DNA of 64,000 nt from Gordius sp. MW1 (Eukaryota > Nematomorpha > Gordioida > Gordea > Gordiidae): NCBI GenBank assembly GCA_964036665.1, contig OZ038533.1, positions 7,896,413 to 7,960,412 on the forward strand. Reading direction: 5' to 3'. This document shows, one piece after another, positions 37,714 to 49,463 of this stretch. The notes beneath the pieces were generated by a model. That model saw only the letters and a program-made list of their open reading frames with translations. It was not told where the DNA came from and searched no databases. The stretch's first letter is position 1. Every line of letters starts with the position of its first letter. Position numbers and translations under genes: made by a program.

Positions 37714-38020
37714 ATTTTGTAGTCCTAGTTTATTGTCAAACAAAATAAAATGGCGTATGACTAATGGACGTATCCGCGGTATAATGTTATTTAATTTAAT
37801 CGGTATGTTAATGATATTTTGAGATATAAAGGTAGACGTTCGGACGCTAGCAGGGGGAAAATATCAGTGTTAAGAATAGGTGAGGTTGGGTGATATCTAA
37901 GGACTAATGAAAAGTATTGGTAGGGGCGGTCTAGGTCTTCAGAGATAATTGCAGCAGGACAATCGAGTTTGTAGTAGAAAAAAATATATGATTAAAATGC
38001 AGGGTAAAATCCCTCTATTT

Positions 38021-38135
38021 AAACCCTGTCGATGCACTTCTCAATTTGCATGAGGGATGCCTTTAACCTTACGACAGGTCGATGTACTGCACACCTCAAT
38101 TAGCATGAGGCATGCCTTTTACATATTCGTCTGCT
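38021..38135 (+). repeat. Two-copy direct repeat
   Basis: GTCGATGCACTTCTCAATT...GCATGAGGGATGCCTTT is followed by GTCGATGTACTGCACACCTC...GCATGAGGCATGCCTTT, two copies of about 60 bp. Function unknown. Confidence 0.6.
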
Positions 38136-38947
38136 TCTAATTAATGCCTTAAACAAACCATTAATTAGGAATCTCCCGCAGACGATAAATAGTGTCTCAC
38201 TCATTTCACATCACTAATTACTTTAAACATTGTTCCCACCACTAATTAGATTACCTTTCAAAATTAATTGGCCATATACATACAACACTATGAATTTAAA
38301 ATTTCTATTAAAATGTTGGAAAAATAATGCAGATTTTAAATATGTAAATTAAGTTGCAAAAACTTATTATTGAGTGTATATAAATATTGAATAAAAGAAG
38401 GCAGGTCGGAATTGCGATTTTAGGATTTTTGAACGAGTATAATTCAAGAACCAATGAAGAAATAATAAAATTGTATCAGTGAATTATCCCAATCCAATCT
38501 TTCAAATTTAATTTAAGAAGTGTTTTCTCTTCAATAGTTATTGAAAAAGGTGGTTCTAAATTGGTACCTGTCGGGTTAAACGTTTAGAAAATTAAATTTT
38601 TAATTACTTTATTAAGTTCTAGCATCTTCCTCTTCTGTTTTGACGTTGAGATATTTTAGAGATTAATTACGAATGAAATTTATTTTTATTTTAAAAACGG
38701 ACAGGAAATTTTTGTAAAGCTAGTTTTAAAATTGGTAGATTTTCATTAAAATTAAATCTGAAATAATTTAAAATTTGTAGACTTTCATCTAAAATTAAAT
38801 CTGAAATAATTAAGATACCTAATTATTTTTACCGGCACAACACTAACAAGAGTTATATTAAAATCATCGAATTTTTCCATAATATAATTTAAATTTTCTG
38901 ACATTGGGAGGGGGGATTCTGACCCCTTTTTCCTACGCATTGTTAGA

Positions 38948-39160
38948 ATGCACCTTCACACTACTTTATACTGTGAAGGGTAACGTACATGGCTAAACAT
39001 CCGAGGTGTACCATGAGTAGTTTTATGACGGGCGCGCTAGAGAGCGCGCCATACAGTCTGCTGACGGGGTATTGTAAGACTTAAGAAAAAGAGTCACATC
39101 CATCCTATAGTCTCCTTTTCTTGTGAAGACATTCAGTGTGGGTGTGTCGAATCCGACCAC
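38948..39160 (+). ncRNA. Candidate structured RNA: run of stable hairpins
   Basis: There are two perfect 8-bp stems and two weaker ones in order. They are CCTTCACA/TGTGAAGG (38953-38979), GTACA/TGTAC (38985-39011), GGCGCGCT-AGAG-AGCGCGCC (39031-39050) and GTCG-AATC-CGAC (39146-39157). Base composition is clearly more GC-rich than the flanks. No known RNA family is recognised. It could be part of an unrecognised element instead, and the strand is not determined. Confidence 0.35.
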
Positions 39161-39199
39161 TAGTCTATTCTTTTTTCATAGAGACCCGATAGACCATTA

Positions 39200-40703
39200 A
39201 ATATATGCTTAGGGGGTGTTAGCTAGTTGTTAGACATCATCTTCAACACAATATGTGCTGTTGTGCGTAAAGTCAAGTATAATACTAAGTTATTTGTAAA
39301 GTGTAAACTGATATTAACTCTTGTTAAAACGATAGAAGGTACCGAACATTGAACTTTAGCTCCTCTTATAACAATTAAGCCAGGGGCGTACTCAAAATTT
39401 TATTTTTTTAAGGGAGGTTTTTTAAATTTTTTCTTCTAATATCAAATAAATTTTATAATAAACTAATAAAATTTTGCAATTTGATTAAAGATTTTTATAA
39501 ATAATGTAACATCCATGTGATAGGAGTTTGTGAAGTCAATTTTAGATTACATTCTCTTGAGGCTGATGTAAAGAAGATAAGAATATAAAAAGCTCGATAT
39601 TAAAATATTTTAGCACAACACATTATTATGTTGACCTAAAGTCTCACTTTGCAATTGTCCTAAATTTGTTCTAATATAATTTAAAAAAGGATTATCTCGA
39701 TAATAAAAACCCGCTAATAAAATTAACAAGAATTTCCTCTATTAAGTTCTTTTTCAGTTGTTCCCTTTAATAATAACACCTGAGACAAATTTATATCCTG
39801 GAAATTATTTTCCACAGTGTTGCTAAGTAAATAATGAAAAGTACCTTCTCCCCCTCATGCCTTATTTGTTTCATCAATGTGATGGTTAATTTAATTAATG
39901 TAATAGTACATGTGGCGGTTCTATTTTCTACAATTTAGGACCATGGGGGAGGGAATTAGTAAAAAAAGGGACATTACACTAGGGAGGCGCGTCTTACGAT
40001 AAACCTTTATAATGGTGTGGCTACTTAGTCTCTTTCGTCCTATTAAAGCGCTGGTCTAAAATGGTGCGCTGCAATACATCACTAACCATGAGTTAAAGCA
40101 TGACTCTCTGCAGACATAATATTAAGTACTTTTTAAATAATAAATGCTTTGGAAAACATATGTTTGGCAGGCACATAAACCCTAGGACGCTCAAAACATC
40201 TTTAGCCCATTGTACATTTGATTAATTAACTACCGATTTGAAATATTATTACCTCAGACAGGATGATGTAATTGTTGCAAAATTTGAAATTAGTAATAAA
40301 TTTTACTTCATCAAACTCATTTTTAGTCTGTATGTTAAAACGAAAATTTAAGCTATGTTTAAAGATATGTGATAAATATATTTAAAAAATATTTAAACAT
40401 TCTTAGTGCTGATCACATTTTAGTAGACAAGCTTAATTACTAAATTTGAATTATACCCGAAAAGATTTTAAATTTATTCATTTTGGTGTGCAAATTATCC
40501 AAAATCATTTTCATTGTATTCCAATTATATTAATTTACATTTAACATCCTATATTAAATTACACATAATAAAAATACACAACTAAATTAACTTTATATGA
40601 TTAACATAATTAATATAGAATATTTTAAGCCGAGGCTTGCTCGGTTTTCAAATTCTCGTCCCGTTTCGGTTTTTCGAGAAAAAAGCAAGATTTTTTCCCC
40701 ATA
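39200..40703. other. AT-rich stretch without recognised features
   Basis: No conserved coding or repeat structure is seen, apart from a short GAGAC-like fragment near 40660. Confidence 0.4.
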
Positions 40704-41180
40704 TTCCGTATTAGTGTTGTAAAAAACCAAGGGTTTCTATTGGTCGCCTGCAAGCGTTGACGTTTATTTTCACCCAGCCTTATCAGTGTTAGGTGAATTT
40801 TCTTGGGAGAGCTTTGGCGTTTGGCGTTTTTGTAAAAAAGACCTAAAGCGTTCTGGGTGAATGTTTCGGGGTGACCTTTGGCGTTTAGGTTTGGGTGTAT
40901 TAAACACCTAAAGGGTGTGGGTGGATAATATTATTAGCCTTTTGGTTTGGTTTTGGTCGTTTGGGGTGGGGCATGCAAATATATCAATTTTAGGTAATAA
41001 ACTTCTAATTTAAGAAAATAAAATAGTTATATCATGACGTCAGTGAGTTTAAACTTTTCCCAATGTGACGTCATAATGAAAAGTAATATAATTTATAATC
41101 TAATCTCTAGTAAATTATAGTTAATTATTATGCTTTGCTTATGCTGCATTATAGAAGTAATGTTTTATTTATGAAAAAAA

Positions 41181-41700
41181 GATGGCTAAAATCTGTCTAA
41201 TGATTTCAAAAATTATTTTTTAGACATGCCAAAAATTTTATAAAAATTTATAAAAGGTGGGAAATTTCGCTTTATAGAATATTCTATAAAGATGTAGATG
41301 GCTAAAATCTGTCTAATGATTTCAAAATTTATTTTTTAGACATGCCAAAAATTTTATAAAAATTTATAAAAGGTGGGAAATTTCGCTTTGTAGAATCTTC
41401 TATATAGATGGCTAAAATCTGTTTAATGAATTCAAAATTTATTTTTTAGACATGCCAAAATTTTTTATAAAAATCTATAAAAGGTGGGAAATTTCGCTTT
41501 GTAGAATCTTCTATATAGATGGCTAAAATCTGTTTAATGAATTCAAAATTTATTTTTTAGACATGCCAAAAATTTTATAAAAATTTATAAAAGGTGGGAA
41601 ATTTCGCTTTGTAGAATCTTCTATATAGATGGCTAAAATCTGTTTAATGATTTCAAAATTTATTTTTTAGACATGCCAAAAAGTTTACGAAAATTTATTT
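41181..41700 (+). repeat. Tandem array, left arm (about 110-bp period)
   Basis: Five copies of GATGGCTAAAATCTGT...TTTTTTAGACATGCCAAAAA...AAAAGGTGGGAAATTTCGCT...TAGAAT-TTCTAT. A mirrored array occupies about 42440-43150. Confidence 0.92.
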
Positions 41701-42439
41701 AAATATATATTTTTGAATTTTCTGCCTCAGCCAGGTAGTAACAATTTTTTTGAACATTTTAATATGGTTTAACTTATAAAATTTACACATTTGCTAAGCA
41801 GATTAATTACGATTAATCACAAAATTTTATTTCAAATATATTTTGAATTCGGGGACGAACGGCGGGCAGGTGGGAAGTTATAGCTATTTAAAGTTTGGGG
41901 TAATTCTAATTATTACCCCAAATACCATCCGTGTTAGCATTTTTGACCCAACCTCTCCATTGTTAAGAAAATAAATACGGCATTTCCAAAAAGCATATCA
42001 TGCTATTCTGTTGACTTAGACCTCGCGTTTACAATGCTTATAAGGATCATAAAAAATATATAGCTACCATATGTGCTCGGACGCATAAGCTCTGTCATAA
42101 AGAGGGGTAAAATGCTGAGATTAAGGAATATTAATTAGCTTGTTTACACTTTACAACTTTACAACTAAGCTTAGCAATACGCTGGGAAAAACCAGCCAGC
42201 CGTTTTTACAACACTACTACAAATATAAAATAAAAGGGACATTATATAACTAATAAGTCTTTATCTTTTACGAGAGCCGAGGAATTCAAAATATATTTGA
42301 AATTAAATTTTGTGATTAATCGCAATTAATCTGCTTAGCAAATGTGTAAATTATAAAGTTAAACCATATTAAAATGTTCAAAAAAATTGTTACCACCTGG
42401 CTGAGGCAGATAATTCAAAAATATATATTTAAATAAAAT

Positions 42440-43150
42440 TTCATAAAATTTTTGGCATTTCTAAAAAATAAATTTTGAAATCATTAAACAGATTTTAGCC
42501 ATCTATATAGAAGATTCTACAAAGCGAAATTTCCCACCTTTTATAAATTTTTATAAAATTTTTGGCATGTCTAAAAAATAAATTTTGAAATCATTAAACA
42601 GATTTTAGCCATCTATATAGAAGATTCTACAAAGCGAAATTTCCCACCTTTTATAAATTTTTATAAAATTTTTGGCATGTCTAAAAAATAAATTTTGAAA
42701 TCATTTAACAAATTTTAGCCATCTATATAGAAGATTCTACAAAGCGAAATTTCCCACCTTTTATAGATTTTTATAAAAATTTTGGCATGTCTAAAAAATA
42801 AATTTTGAAATCATTAAACAGATTTTAGCCATCTATATAGAAGATTCTACAAAGCGAAATTTCCCACCTTTTATAAAATTTTATAAAATTTTTGGCATGT
42901 CTAAAAAATAAATTTTGAAATCATTAAACAGATTTTAGCCATCTTTATAGAATATTCTATAAAGCGAAATTTCCCACCTTTTATTTTTATAAAATTTTTG
43001 GCATGTCTAAAAAATAAACTTTGAAATCATTAAACAGATTTTAGCCATCTTTATAGAATATTCTATAAAGCGAAATTTCCCACCTTTTATAATTTTTGGC
43101 ATGTCTAAAAAATAATTTTTGAAATCATTAAACAGATTTTAGCCATCTTT
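42440..43150 (-). repeat. Tandem array, right arm (inverted)
   Basis: About seven copies of the same 110-bp unit in opposite orientation (AGCGAAATTTCCCACCTTTT, TTGGCATGTCTAAAAAATAA). One unit is shortened near 43085. Confidence 0.92.
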
Positions 43151-43634
43151 TTTTCATAAATAAAACATTACTTCTATAATGCAGCATAAGCAAAGCATAA
43201 TAATTAACTGTAATTTACTAGAGATTAGATTATAAATTATAATACTTTTCATTATGACGTCACAATGGGAAAAGTTTAAACTCAGTGACGTCATGATATA
43301 ACTATTTTTATCTTCTTAAATTAAAAGTTTATTACCTAAAATTGATATATTTGCTTGCCCCACCCCAAACGACCAAAACCAAACCAAAAGGTTAATAATA
43401 TTATCCACCCACACCCTTTAGGTGTTTAATACACCCATACCTAAACGCCAAAGGTCACCCCGAAACATTCACCCAGAACGCTTTAGGTCTTTTTTACAAA
43501 AACGCCAAACGCCAAAGCTCTCCCAAGAAAATTACCTAACACTGATAAGGCTGGGTGAAAATAAACGTCAACAACTAAGCTTAGCAATACGCTGGGAAAA
43601 ACCAGCCAGCCGTTTTTACAACACTATTCCGTAT

Positions 43635-44485
43635 CAATAATTGATTTATCCCTTCACGCGCGTTATAATCTTTTCTTTTACATTACCAATATTTTCATTT
43701 AATAATTAATATAATTTAGATAATGACAACTCTGTTTTGAGTTGATTCTAAATCTGATCAAAAAAACTCTTAAATATATGCCTTTCAATGTATACGTAAC
43801 GATAACACCTTAAAATTAATCAGTTCTTTTATATCTGTAACTAACAAAATCAAGTGCTGACATCAAGAATTGATTAAAATTAAGGTTCAATGAAGAGAGG
43901 CATATGAACAATTCCATTTGATATGTTTTATAATACTTTAATATAGCATTGCATATCTTGCCGCATATGTATTGCGAAGACCAAATATATAATTAACAAT
44001 GTGTTGATGAAGTTGAGACTTGTTAAACTAATTTTTATAAGTCAGCCTCAATTAATAATAAACCACCTCATAAGGTATGATCACGAAAATGTCGTTGGCT
44101 CCTGCTACGTATGTCATTATGATTGCTTAAAAGAATAAAATAGTCTAGCTAGTTGTGTGACCAGCCGTTCTCAATCTGTACAATACAAACTTAAGATAAT
44201 ATAACTAATGCGAAAACCTTACTTATTTTATGGGAATAAAGGTGTACTTTATTTTAAATGCCAATAAATTAAGTCTCGTCAATAAAATTTCGCTTTAAAA
44301 CACTCTAAGTAATGTAGATTAAAATAAAGATAAATTTTTCGCATAAAAAACTTTTTTGATTATAACAAACAAGTAAGTCAGGTGTACACGGATGCCATAA
44401 GGGTTAGAAGTTTCTCTTTTTAAAAAGATTAAAATTGCTGGCACAGGTTAAAACGAGATGAGGGATTGACTAACCAATTTAGTCC
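43635..44485. other. AT-rich spacer, nothing recognised
   Basis: The interval between two palindromic elements shows no ORF, RNA gene or repeat structure. Confidence 0.4.
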
Positions 44486-44493
44486 CTCGGGCC

Positions 44494-45304
44494 TAGAGTT
44501 GCTAAATGGCTCGCATGAGCAATGCTCACTATATGTTTTGCTCGAGAGCGCACACTGAGCTGTTTAATATGCTCGTTAGCACAATGAGGGCTCGCTTTTC
44601 GATGCACTAGGCAGAACAGTAGCATACTAAAATGCTCTAGAGTCGAAGCAGCAAAATCTGTTCAAGCATTGAGCAGATTGCCTGAGTAGTAAACTCGAGC
44701 AGATAGCAAATTTAATAGAAGCAATTGTTACGCGTTAGTAACTTTAATATTTGCTTATATTATGTATCATAAATAAATCAAGATTGCCCCCTCCCTTTTT
44801 TTGTCCTGTTAATTTGTCCCCCCCCCCTCTTTTTAACCCGGGCGGGTATCCCCCCTCTTTTTTTGCCTCTTTTTAACCCGGGCGGGTAAAAAGGGGGGGG
44901 GAAATACCGACCCGGGTTAAAAAGAGGGTAAAAAAGGGGGGCGGGCAAATTACCCCCGCCCCCCTGTGAGGAATATGGTAAAAAGGGGGGGGGGGCAAAC
45001 CAACGGGACAAAAAAGGGGAGAGGGGCAAAGTTCATAATTTATTTATGATATATAATATCAGCAAATATAAAGTTACTATATCGTAACAAATAGCAATTA
45101 TATCTGCTATCTGCACGAGTTTACTACTCAGGGAATCTGCTCAATGCTTGAACAGATTTTGCTGCTTCGAATCTTGAGCATTTTATATGCTACTGTTCTG
45201 CCTAGTGCACCGAACAGCGAGCAATCATTATGCTAATGAGCATATTAAACAGCTCAGTGTGGCTCGCTTTGGAGATGAAGCAAGTTAGCAATTTATCACC
45301 ACTA
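44494..45304. mobile_element. 811-bp palindromic hAT-type MITE with G/C-tract centre
   Basis: Flanking octamers CTCGGGCC (44486-44493) and CGCGGGCC (45305-45312) match at 7 of 8 positions. The arms are inverted copies (GAAGCAGCAAAATCTGTTCA near 44645 against its complement near 45158, AGGCAGAACAGTAGCATA and complement). The centre (44785-45025) is a run of poly-C/poly-G blocks with repeated CCCGGGCGGGTA and AACCCGGG. Confidence 0.8.
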
Positions 45305-45916
45305 CGCGGGCCCATTGTGTAAAACCACTGGTGGTATTTACATAGCCTCGCCCCCTCTCTATTGTGAACCTCCTAACATTTGTAGTTAAAATTATTGGAT
45401 TTGGTAACCACGTTTTATAGCCATTTTATTTTAAAATAGTGATAGATCCACAATAATCAAATATTTTCTTTCTTAAATTTTACATTTTTTAAGCCCCTCC
45501 TAAACGAATAGCTATATCGGCTTTCATCTACCTAGTAAGTAATATTGTACGGTTCACCTTGCAATTTATACACAAAACTCATTAGCAACGTTAAAAATAT
45601 ATCCCATAATTAATCTTCGTTTAACAGTAAATGATGGTTTTATAATATATATTTTTTATCTTTAGTCAAAATATATAAATTTTTTCTTTATCCATTATTG
45701 TGTGTACATTTGCATTGCTATTTGTTTAGCTTCAATAATTATATTATAAATAGATGGCATAAATATAGAAACAAATCTTGAGCAATATTGCATACAATTA
45801 AACATGATTATAACCACATACCAATTAAGAGTTTTGCAATTTAATGTTTTATAGTCTACTTATTCTATTATCTTTATGTTCATTTTCAATAATAATATTG
45901 GAAATTTCTATCTTAC

Positions 45917-46294
45917 TTTTTAAATTTGATAATTTTATATTATCTGGTATTAGAAGGATGGGTTTGATAGATATATTAATGCATTTAATGGTAGGCATTT
46001 TATTTGTTGTTTTCTTTATGGCTTTTTGGATAGGAGATGCACTGCTAAGAACCACAATACATAATCCAATTATGCAACCACCTGATATTATCATGGAAAC
46101 CAAAACACTTCTTCGCGTTTCAAACATACTCTCTTTTAAAAATTTTAGATCATTCCAAATATTGCGTTTTTCTGCATATGTCAGACTTGTAAGATTGAAT
46201 GCACCTTCTGGTTCATGTACGCTAGCCTGTGGAATATTTTGGATTTGTCTTGGTTTTAAATGATCACTTTGCATGTCTTTTGTAGTAGTTGGAG
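45917..46294 (-). CDS. Candidate exon of an unknown single-pass membrane protein
   Basis: A 378-nt stretch is bounded by a strong acceptor (TTTTATTTTTATAG) and a strong donor (AAAA|GTAAGA), entering in phase 1 and leaving in phase 1. It encodes about 126 residues: a polar segment with KDMQSDHLKPRQIQNIPQ and LTYAEKRNIWNDLKFLKES, then a hydrophobic helix (VLVSMIISGGCIIGLCIVVL) and a Lys-rich tail. The family is not recognised, and partner exons were not found on either side. It is more codon-like than the surrounding AT-rich DNA. The opposite-strand frame at 45844-46263 is taken to be its shadow. Confidence 0.4.
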
Positions 46295-48118
46295 CTATAA
46301 AAATAAAATGAATCCTCATATGCGATATCAAATGATAATCTTACTAACTTGTCAAACTTTAAATTGCAATTAATTAACATAGCGATAATGCAATGTCATA
46401 TTATTTTCCTTTTAGGATAAGTAATAAATAATCAAACTTAACGGGGAACCTATTAAATGTTCCTAAAAAATTTAAAACAATTTAGGTAAATTTGCATTAA
46501 TTATATGTTGGAATAAACAAAGAATTCGTTGATATTTAGTTATTAATACATAAAATTTAATAAGTAGCTTAGGACGCCATTTTAGTGAGGATTTCTATTA
46601 CCTTTACTTTATAACTTAAATAAAATATTAATTTGTGTACGCTAAGCGATAACAATTCATTTCCTCAAATCTGAATGTTTTACAACATTTTTAACAGCAA
46701 TGTAGTTTTAAATTTTTTTCACATAACATAAGTTTCTTCTTTCTTAAAATTATGTGATATTTATATTATAAAATATCCTTTATTAAAATAAAATAAAATG
46801 TGATGGCGGCCTACACCATCACTTAATTATTTGTCATATATTGTATTATTGATGTACTAAACGTTGTTAAATAATGCCCTGCACTAATGACATATGCTGC
46901 TTGAAAATTAAGTAAAATATTACCAAAATATATATTAAGGCTAAACAAAAACATACATAACATTTGTTCTCAGAATATACATAAAAAATAACAGTTTATA
47001 AATTGTAATAAACGTTATTAGCTATTAAAATTTTTCAGGAATTAGACTCAATTCGTTGGATATTTTTCTAACCATAATTCTGGACGTTTGAGCGTGAGAG
47101 TCTTTAAGTGTTTAGAAGGTTATTATTATGGCATTAATAAATTAAATAAATGAGGCTTTAAAAGGTAAAAACTTAAGGCCCAATGCCAAGTTTTTGCTTT
47201 GACTTTCTTAAAATGCATATCCGGGTCCGGCCCCTAGGATAATGTGATAATAAGTCTAACTGATCTCTAATTACAGTAGTAAAAATGTAGTTCAAAATCA
47301 TTATAAAATCACATTAGAAATAAACAAGTCGGGCAAGCTGCACAAAAATCAGTTGGGAATTACAAAAAAATCAAATGAGGCCCAAAAATAAAAGGAATTT
47401 GACTTAGGACCGGGGTCAAAAAGATTTCAGTCAATAAATGGTCATTAGTTATTTTATTAGAAGACAAAATGCTTTTTCCATATATGTAGTTTTCTATTAT
47501 AAACCCAAGTTGGGCTTGGGCAGGTCACAACAGGAAGAGACATGACAGTACAAGACAGGTCATGTGAGCCAATAAATTGCATGATACTTAATATATATTG
47601 CTAAATAAACCTTATATTTTAATTTTTCTAATTTTTAAGGCGAGCCGGCGATTAAATTAACCGAATAGGATTTAAAGGATTTATCATTAGGGGAGACCGG
47701 GGCTTCGTAGCCCGGGGTTACCATTATCCTTGTAATTATTTTTTTTTAATATAATAATCATATATTAATAAAATTTAAACCATATGTGTATTTTTTCATA
47801 AGGTATAAGTGAAAAAATTTTTGTTTAGAAAAAATAAAGTTTAAATTTTTTATAGAAGAAAAACGAAATTTATATTAAATATCTACCTTCATATTCTCTA
47901 AGCTTCATGCAAGAAAATCTGTATGTACAAATTACAAAATATAAAAGAGTATACACGAATTCCCATTCTTTCATCTAAACATAAAATATAAAAAAATTTC
48001 ATGTATAAATAAGTTTAAATTAATTTGTTTATTAATTCTTTTTTGATTATATTTGAATATAATCTTACATCACATAACTCAAAAGCAAAACTATCAAGTC
48101 GTGGGCTACTTTATTAGT
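46295..48118. other. AT-rich interval, nothing firmly recognised
   Basis: Upstream exons of the candidate membrane-protein gene could lie here, but none can be picked out. A small GC-rich hairpin (GGGCT-TCGT-AGCCC) occurs near 47701. Confidence 0.35.
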
Positions 48119-48304
48119 CATAGGGGCGTACCCAGGTTTTGAATTAGGGGGGGGGGCAAAACGTTTAAAAGTTTATTTAGAGGGGGCAAAACATAATTTT
48201 TTTTTAATTTTTCAATGTTTTTGCATTGAAATTTTTTTTCCCCGTAAATTAGGGAGGGGCAGGGGGGGGGGGGAAGGCGTGCCCCCCCCCTGCGTATGCC
48301 CATG
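48119..48304. mobile_element. GGCGTACCC-type MITE
   Basis: GGGGCGTACCCAGGTTTTGA at the left, internal G-runs, C-run and TGCGTATGCCCATG at the right. The layout matches the copies at 15052 and 58501. Similar TCATAG strings lie at both ends. Confidence 0.65.
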
Positions 48305-49079
48305 TTCATAGCCTTAACGCCAGCGCGCTAGTTTCCAAGGTAGCTAATTGGCATGCATAAAATGAGTGCCTTCTTAAAACCAATAGTTTTAATACATTGT
48401 TTGCCTCAAAAAAACCTAACTCAATTCCAAGTTCCTATTTTTAAAGGGAACAAATTTAAATTCCGGTTCCTCTAAAATTCCTTTTTAAATAAAGCAAAAA
48501 ACAAGTTGAATATTGTTCAATTTTTTTAAATATAGATCAGAAGCAAATGAATATTTGACTTTATTATGGTTCTCAAAATATAAAAGTTCCTTTATTTAAC
48601 AGTAAATAACGATAAATGCCTTTGTAAATAAAAAATTATTTAAGATAAAAAAATTCTATGAAAAATTATTTAGATGAAAAAATCATAAACATAACCTAAA
48701 TTTTAACCTTTGAAAACTGATATTGTTTTTATCACAAAAAACATCGTTTAAGATTGATAATAATTGCAACCTCATAAATTTTTGCCCGAACCTATTCATG
48801 TTAATATTTTTATAAAATATGCCAGCCATACAATAAATAATATGAATACAAATTTTACCGCTTTGAGCATTTAAGTCGATAAGAAATTAACACAGAAAAT
48901 AAAATTTGTTCAACCAACAACATAGACATTTTCGCCCCTCTAACCAGAACTACAACGCTGTGACCCTCGACAAATTGATTAAAATTAAAACATATGGTAA
49001 AAATATAGATTCTATGGGTACAAATTTAGCTAAAGGTAAGTATGAAGTTTTTTTGAACACCTTATAATTCTTACAGCGA
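48305..49079. other. AT-rich stretch, nothing recognised
   Basis: No ORF, RNA gene or repeat organisation is visible. Confidence 0.4.
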
Positions 49080-49087
49080 GTTAAACC

Positions 49088-49455
49088 CAGGGGTTTGTCC
49101 CGAACCCCAACCCAAACCCATTTTTAATACCCTTAAATCCGAACCCGATGAATACAAATAAGGGTTCGGGTTCGGGTTTTTAATTCAAAAATATATTCTG
49201 AATTGAATATCTCAGTTTTCTCTATCATGACAATGTAACGAAAACCATACGATTGTAATTTCAATATTTTTATGTTTCCAGCATTTTTCATTCATTAATC
49301 GATACTAATTATCTCAAGAATTACTTGTAAGTATTTTATATATAATTGATAGAATATAATTTCTTGAACCCGAACCTGTACCCGAACCCGATTTCAAAAT
49401 TTATGCCAAACCCGAACACGAACCCGATTTTATTTTGGGCGGGTTCAAACCCCTG
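49088..49455. mobile_element. hAT-type MITE with GGGTTC-rich arms
   Basis: Exact octamers GTTAAACC flank it (49080-49087, 49456-49463). The ends are CAGGGGTTTG and CAAACCCCTG. The arms contain repeated CCCGAACCC on one side and GGGTTCGGGTT on the other, around an AT-rich core. Such CAGGGG ends with an 8-bp duplication are typical of hAT. Confidence 0.88.
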
Positions 49456-49463
49456 GTTAAACC

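Larger units (their letters stand above)
40712..43626. mobile_element. 2.9-kb near-palindromic hAT-type element with tandem arrays in both arms
   Basis: Exact octamers TTCCGTAT flank it (40704-40711 and 43627-43634). The ends are TAGTGTTGTAAAAA and its complement TTTTTACAACACTA. The left arm (40712 to about 41860) is the inverted copy of the right arm (about 42285-43626), for example GACCTAAAGCGTTCTGGGTG near 40850 against its complement near 43470. Each arm carries a tandem array with a period of about 110 bp (starts 41181, 41297, 41407, 41518, 41628 on the left, about seven on the right). The central 400 bp holds an extra copy of the right terminus (42161-42216). No transposase is present. 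Confidence 0.9.

Noticed and set aside
41181-43150. Regularly spaced repeats that might suggest a CRISPR array
   Set aside because: The whole 110-bp unit is repeated with no unique spacers, the arrays are mirrored inside a transposon, and the genome is eukaryotic.
43422-43640. 72-codon frame with a basic N-terminus
   Set aside because: It runs through the terminal inverted repeat of the 2.9-kb palindromic element and past its border.
44778-45029. Proline-rich 83-codon frame on the minus strand
   Set aside because: It translates homopolymer G/C tracts in the centre of a palindromic MITE, with no biological protein signature.
45844-46263. 139-codon hydrophobic frame on the plus strand
   Set aside because: It is antisense to the better-supported minus-strand exon with strong splice sites. 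Its hydrophobic residues mirror that codon pattern.
49080-49460. Telomere-like GGGTTC repeats suggesting an interstitial telomere
   Set aside because: The motifs are inverted subterminal repeats of a MITE with clear 8-bp duplications and CAGGGG ends.
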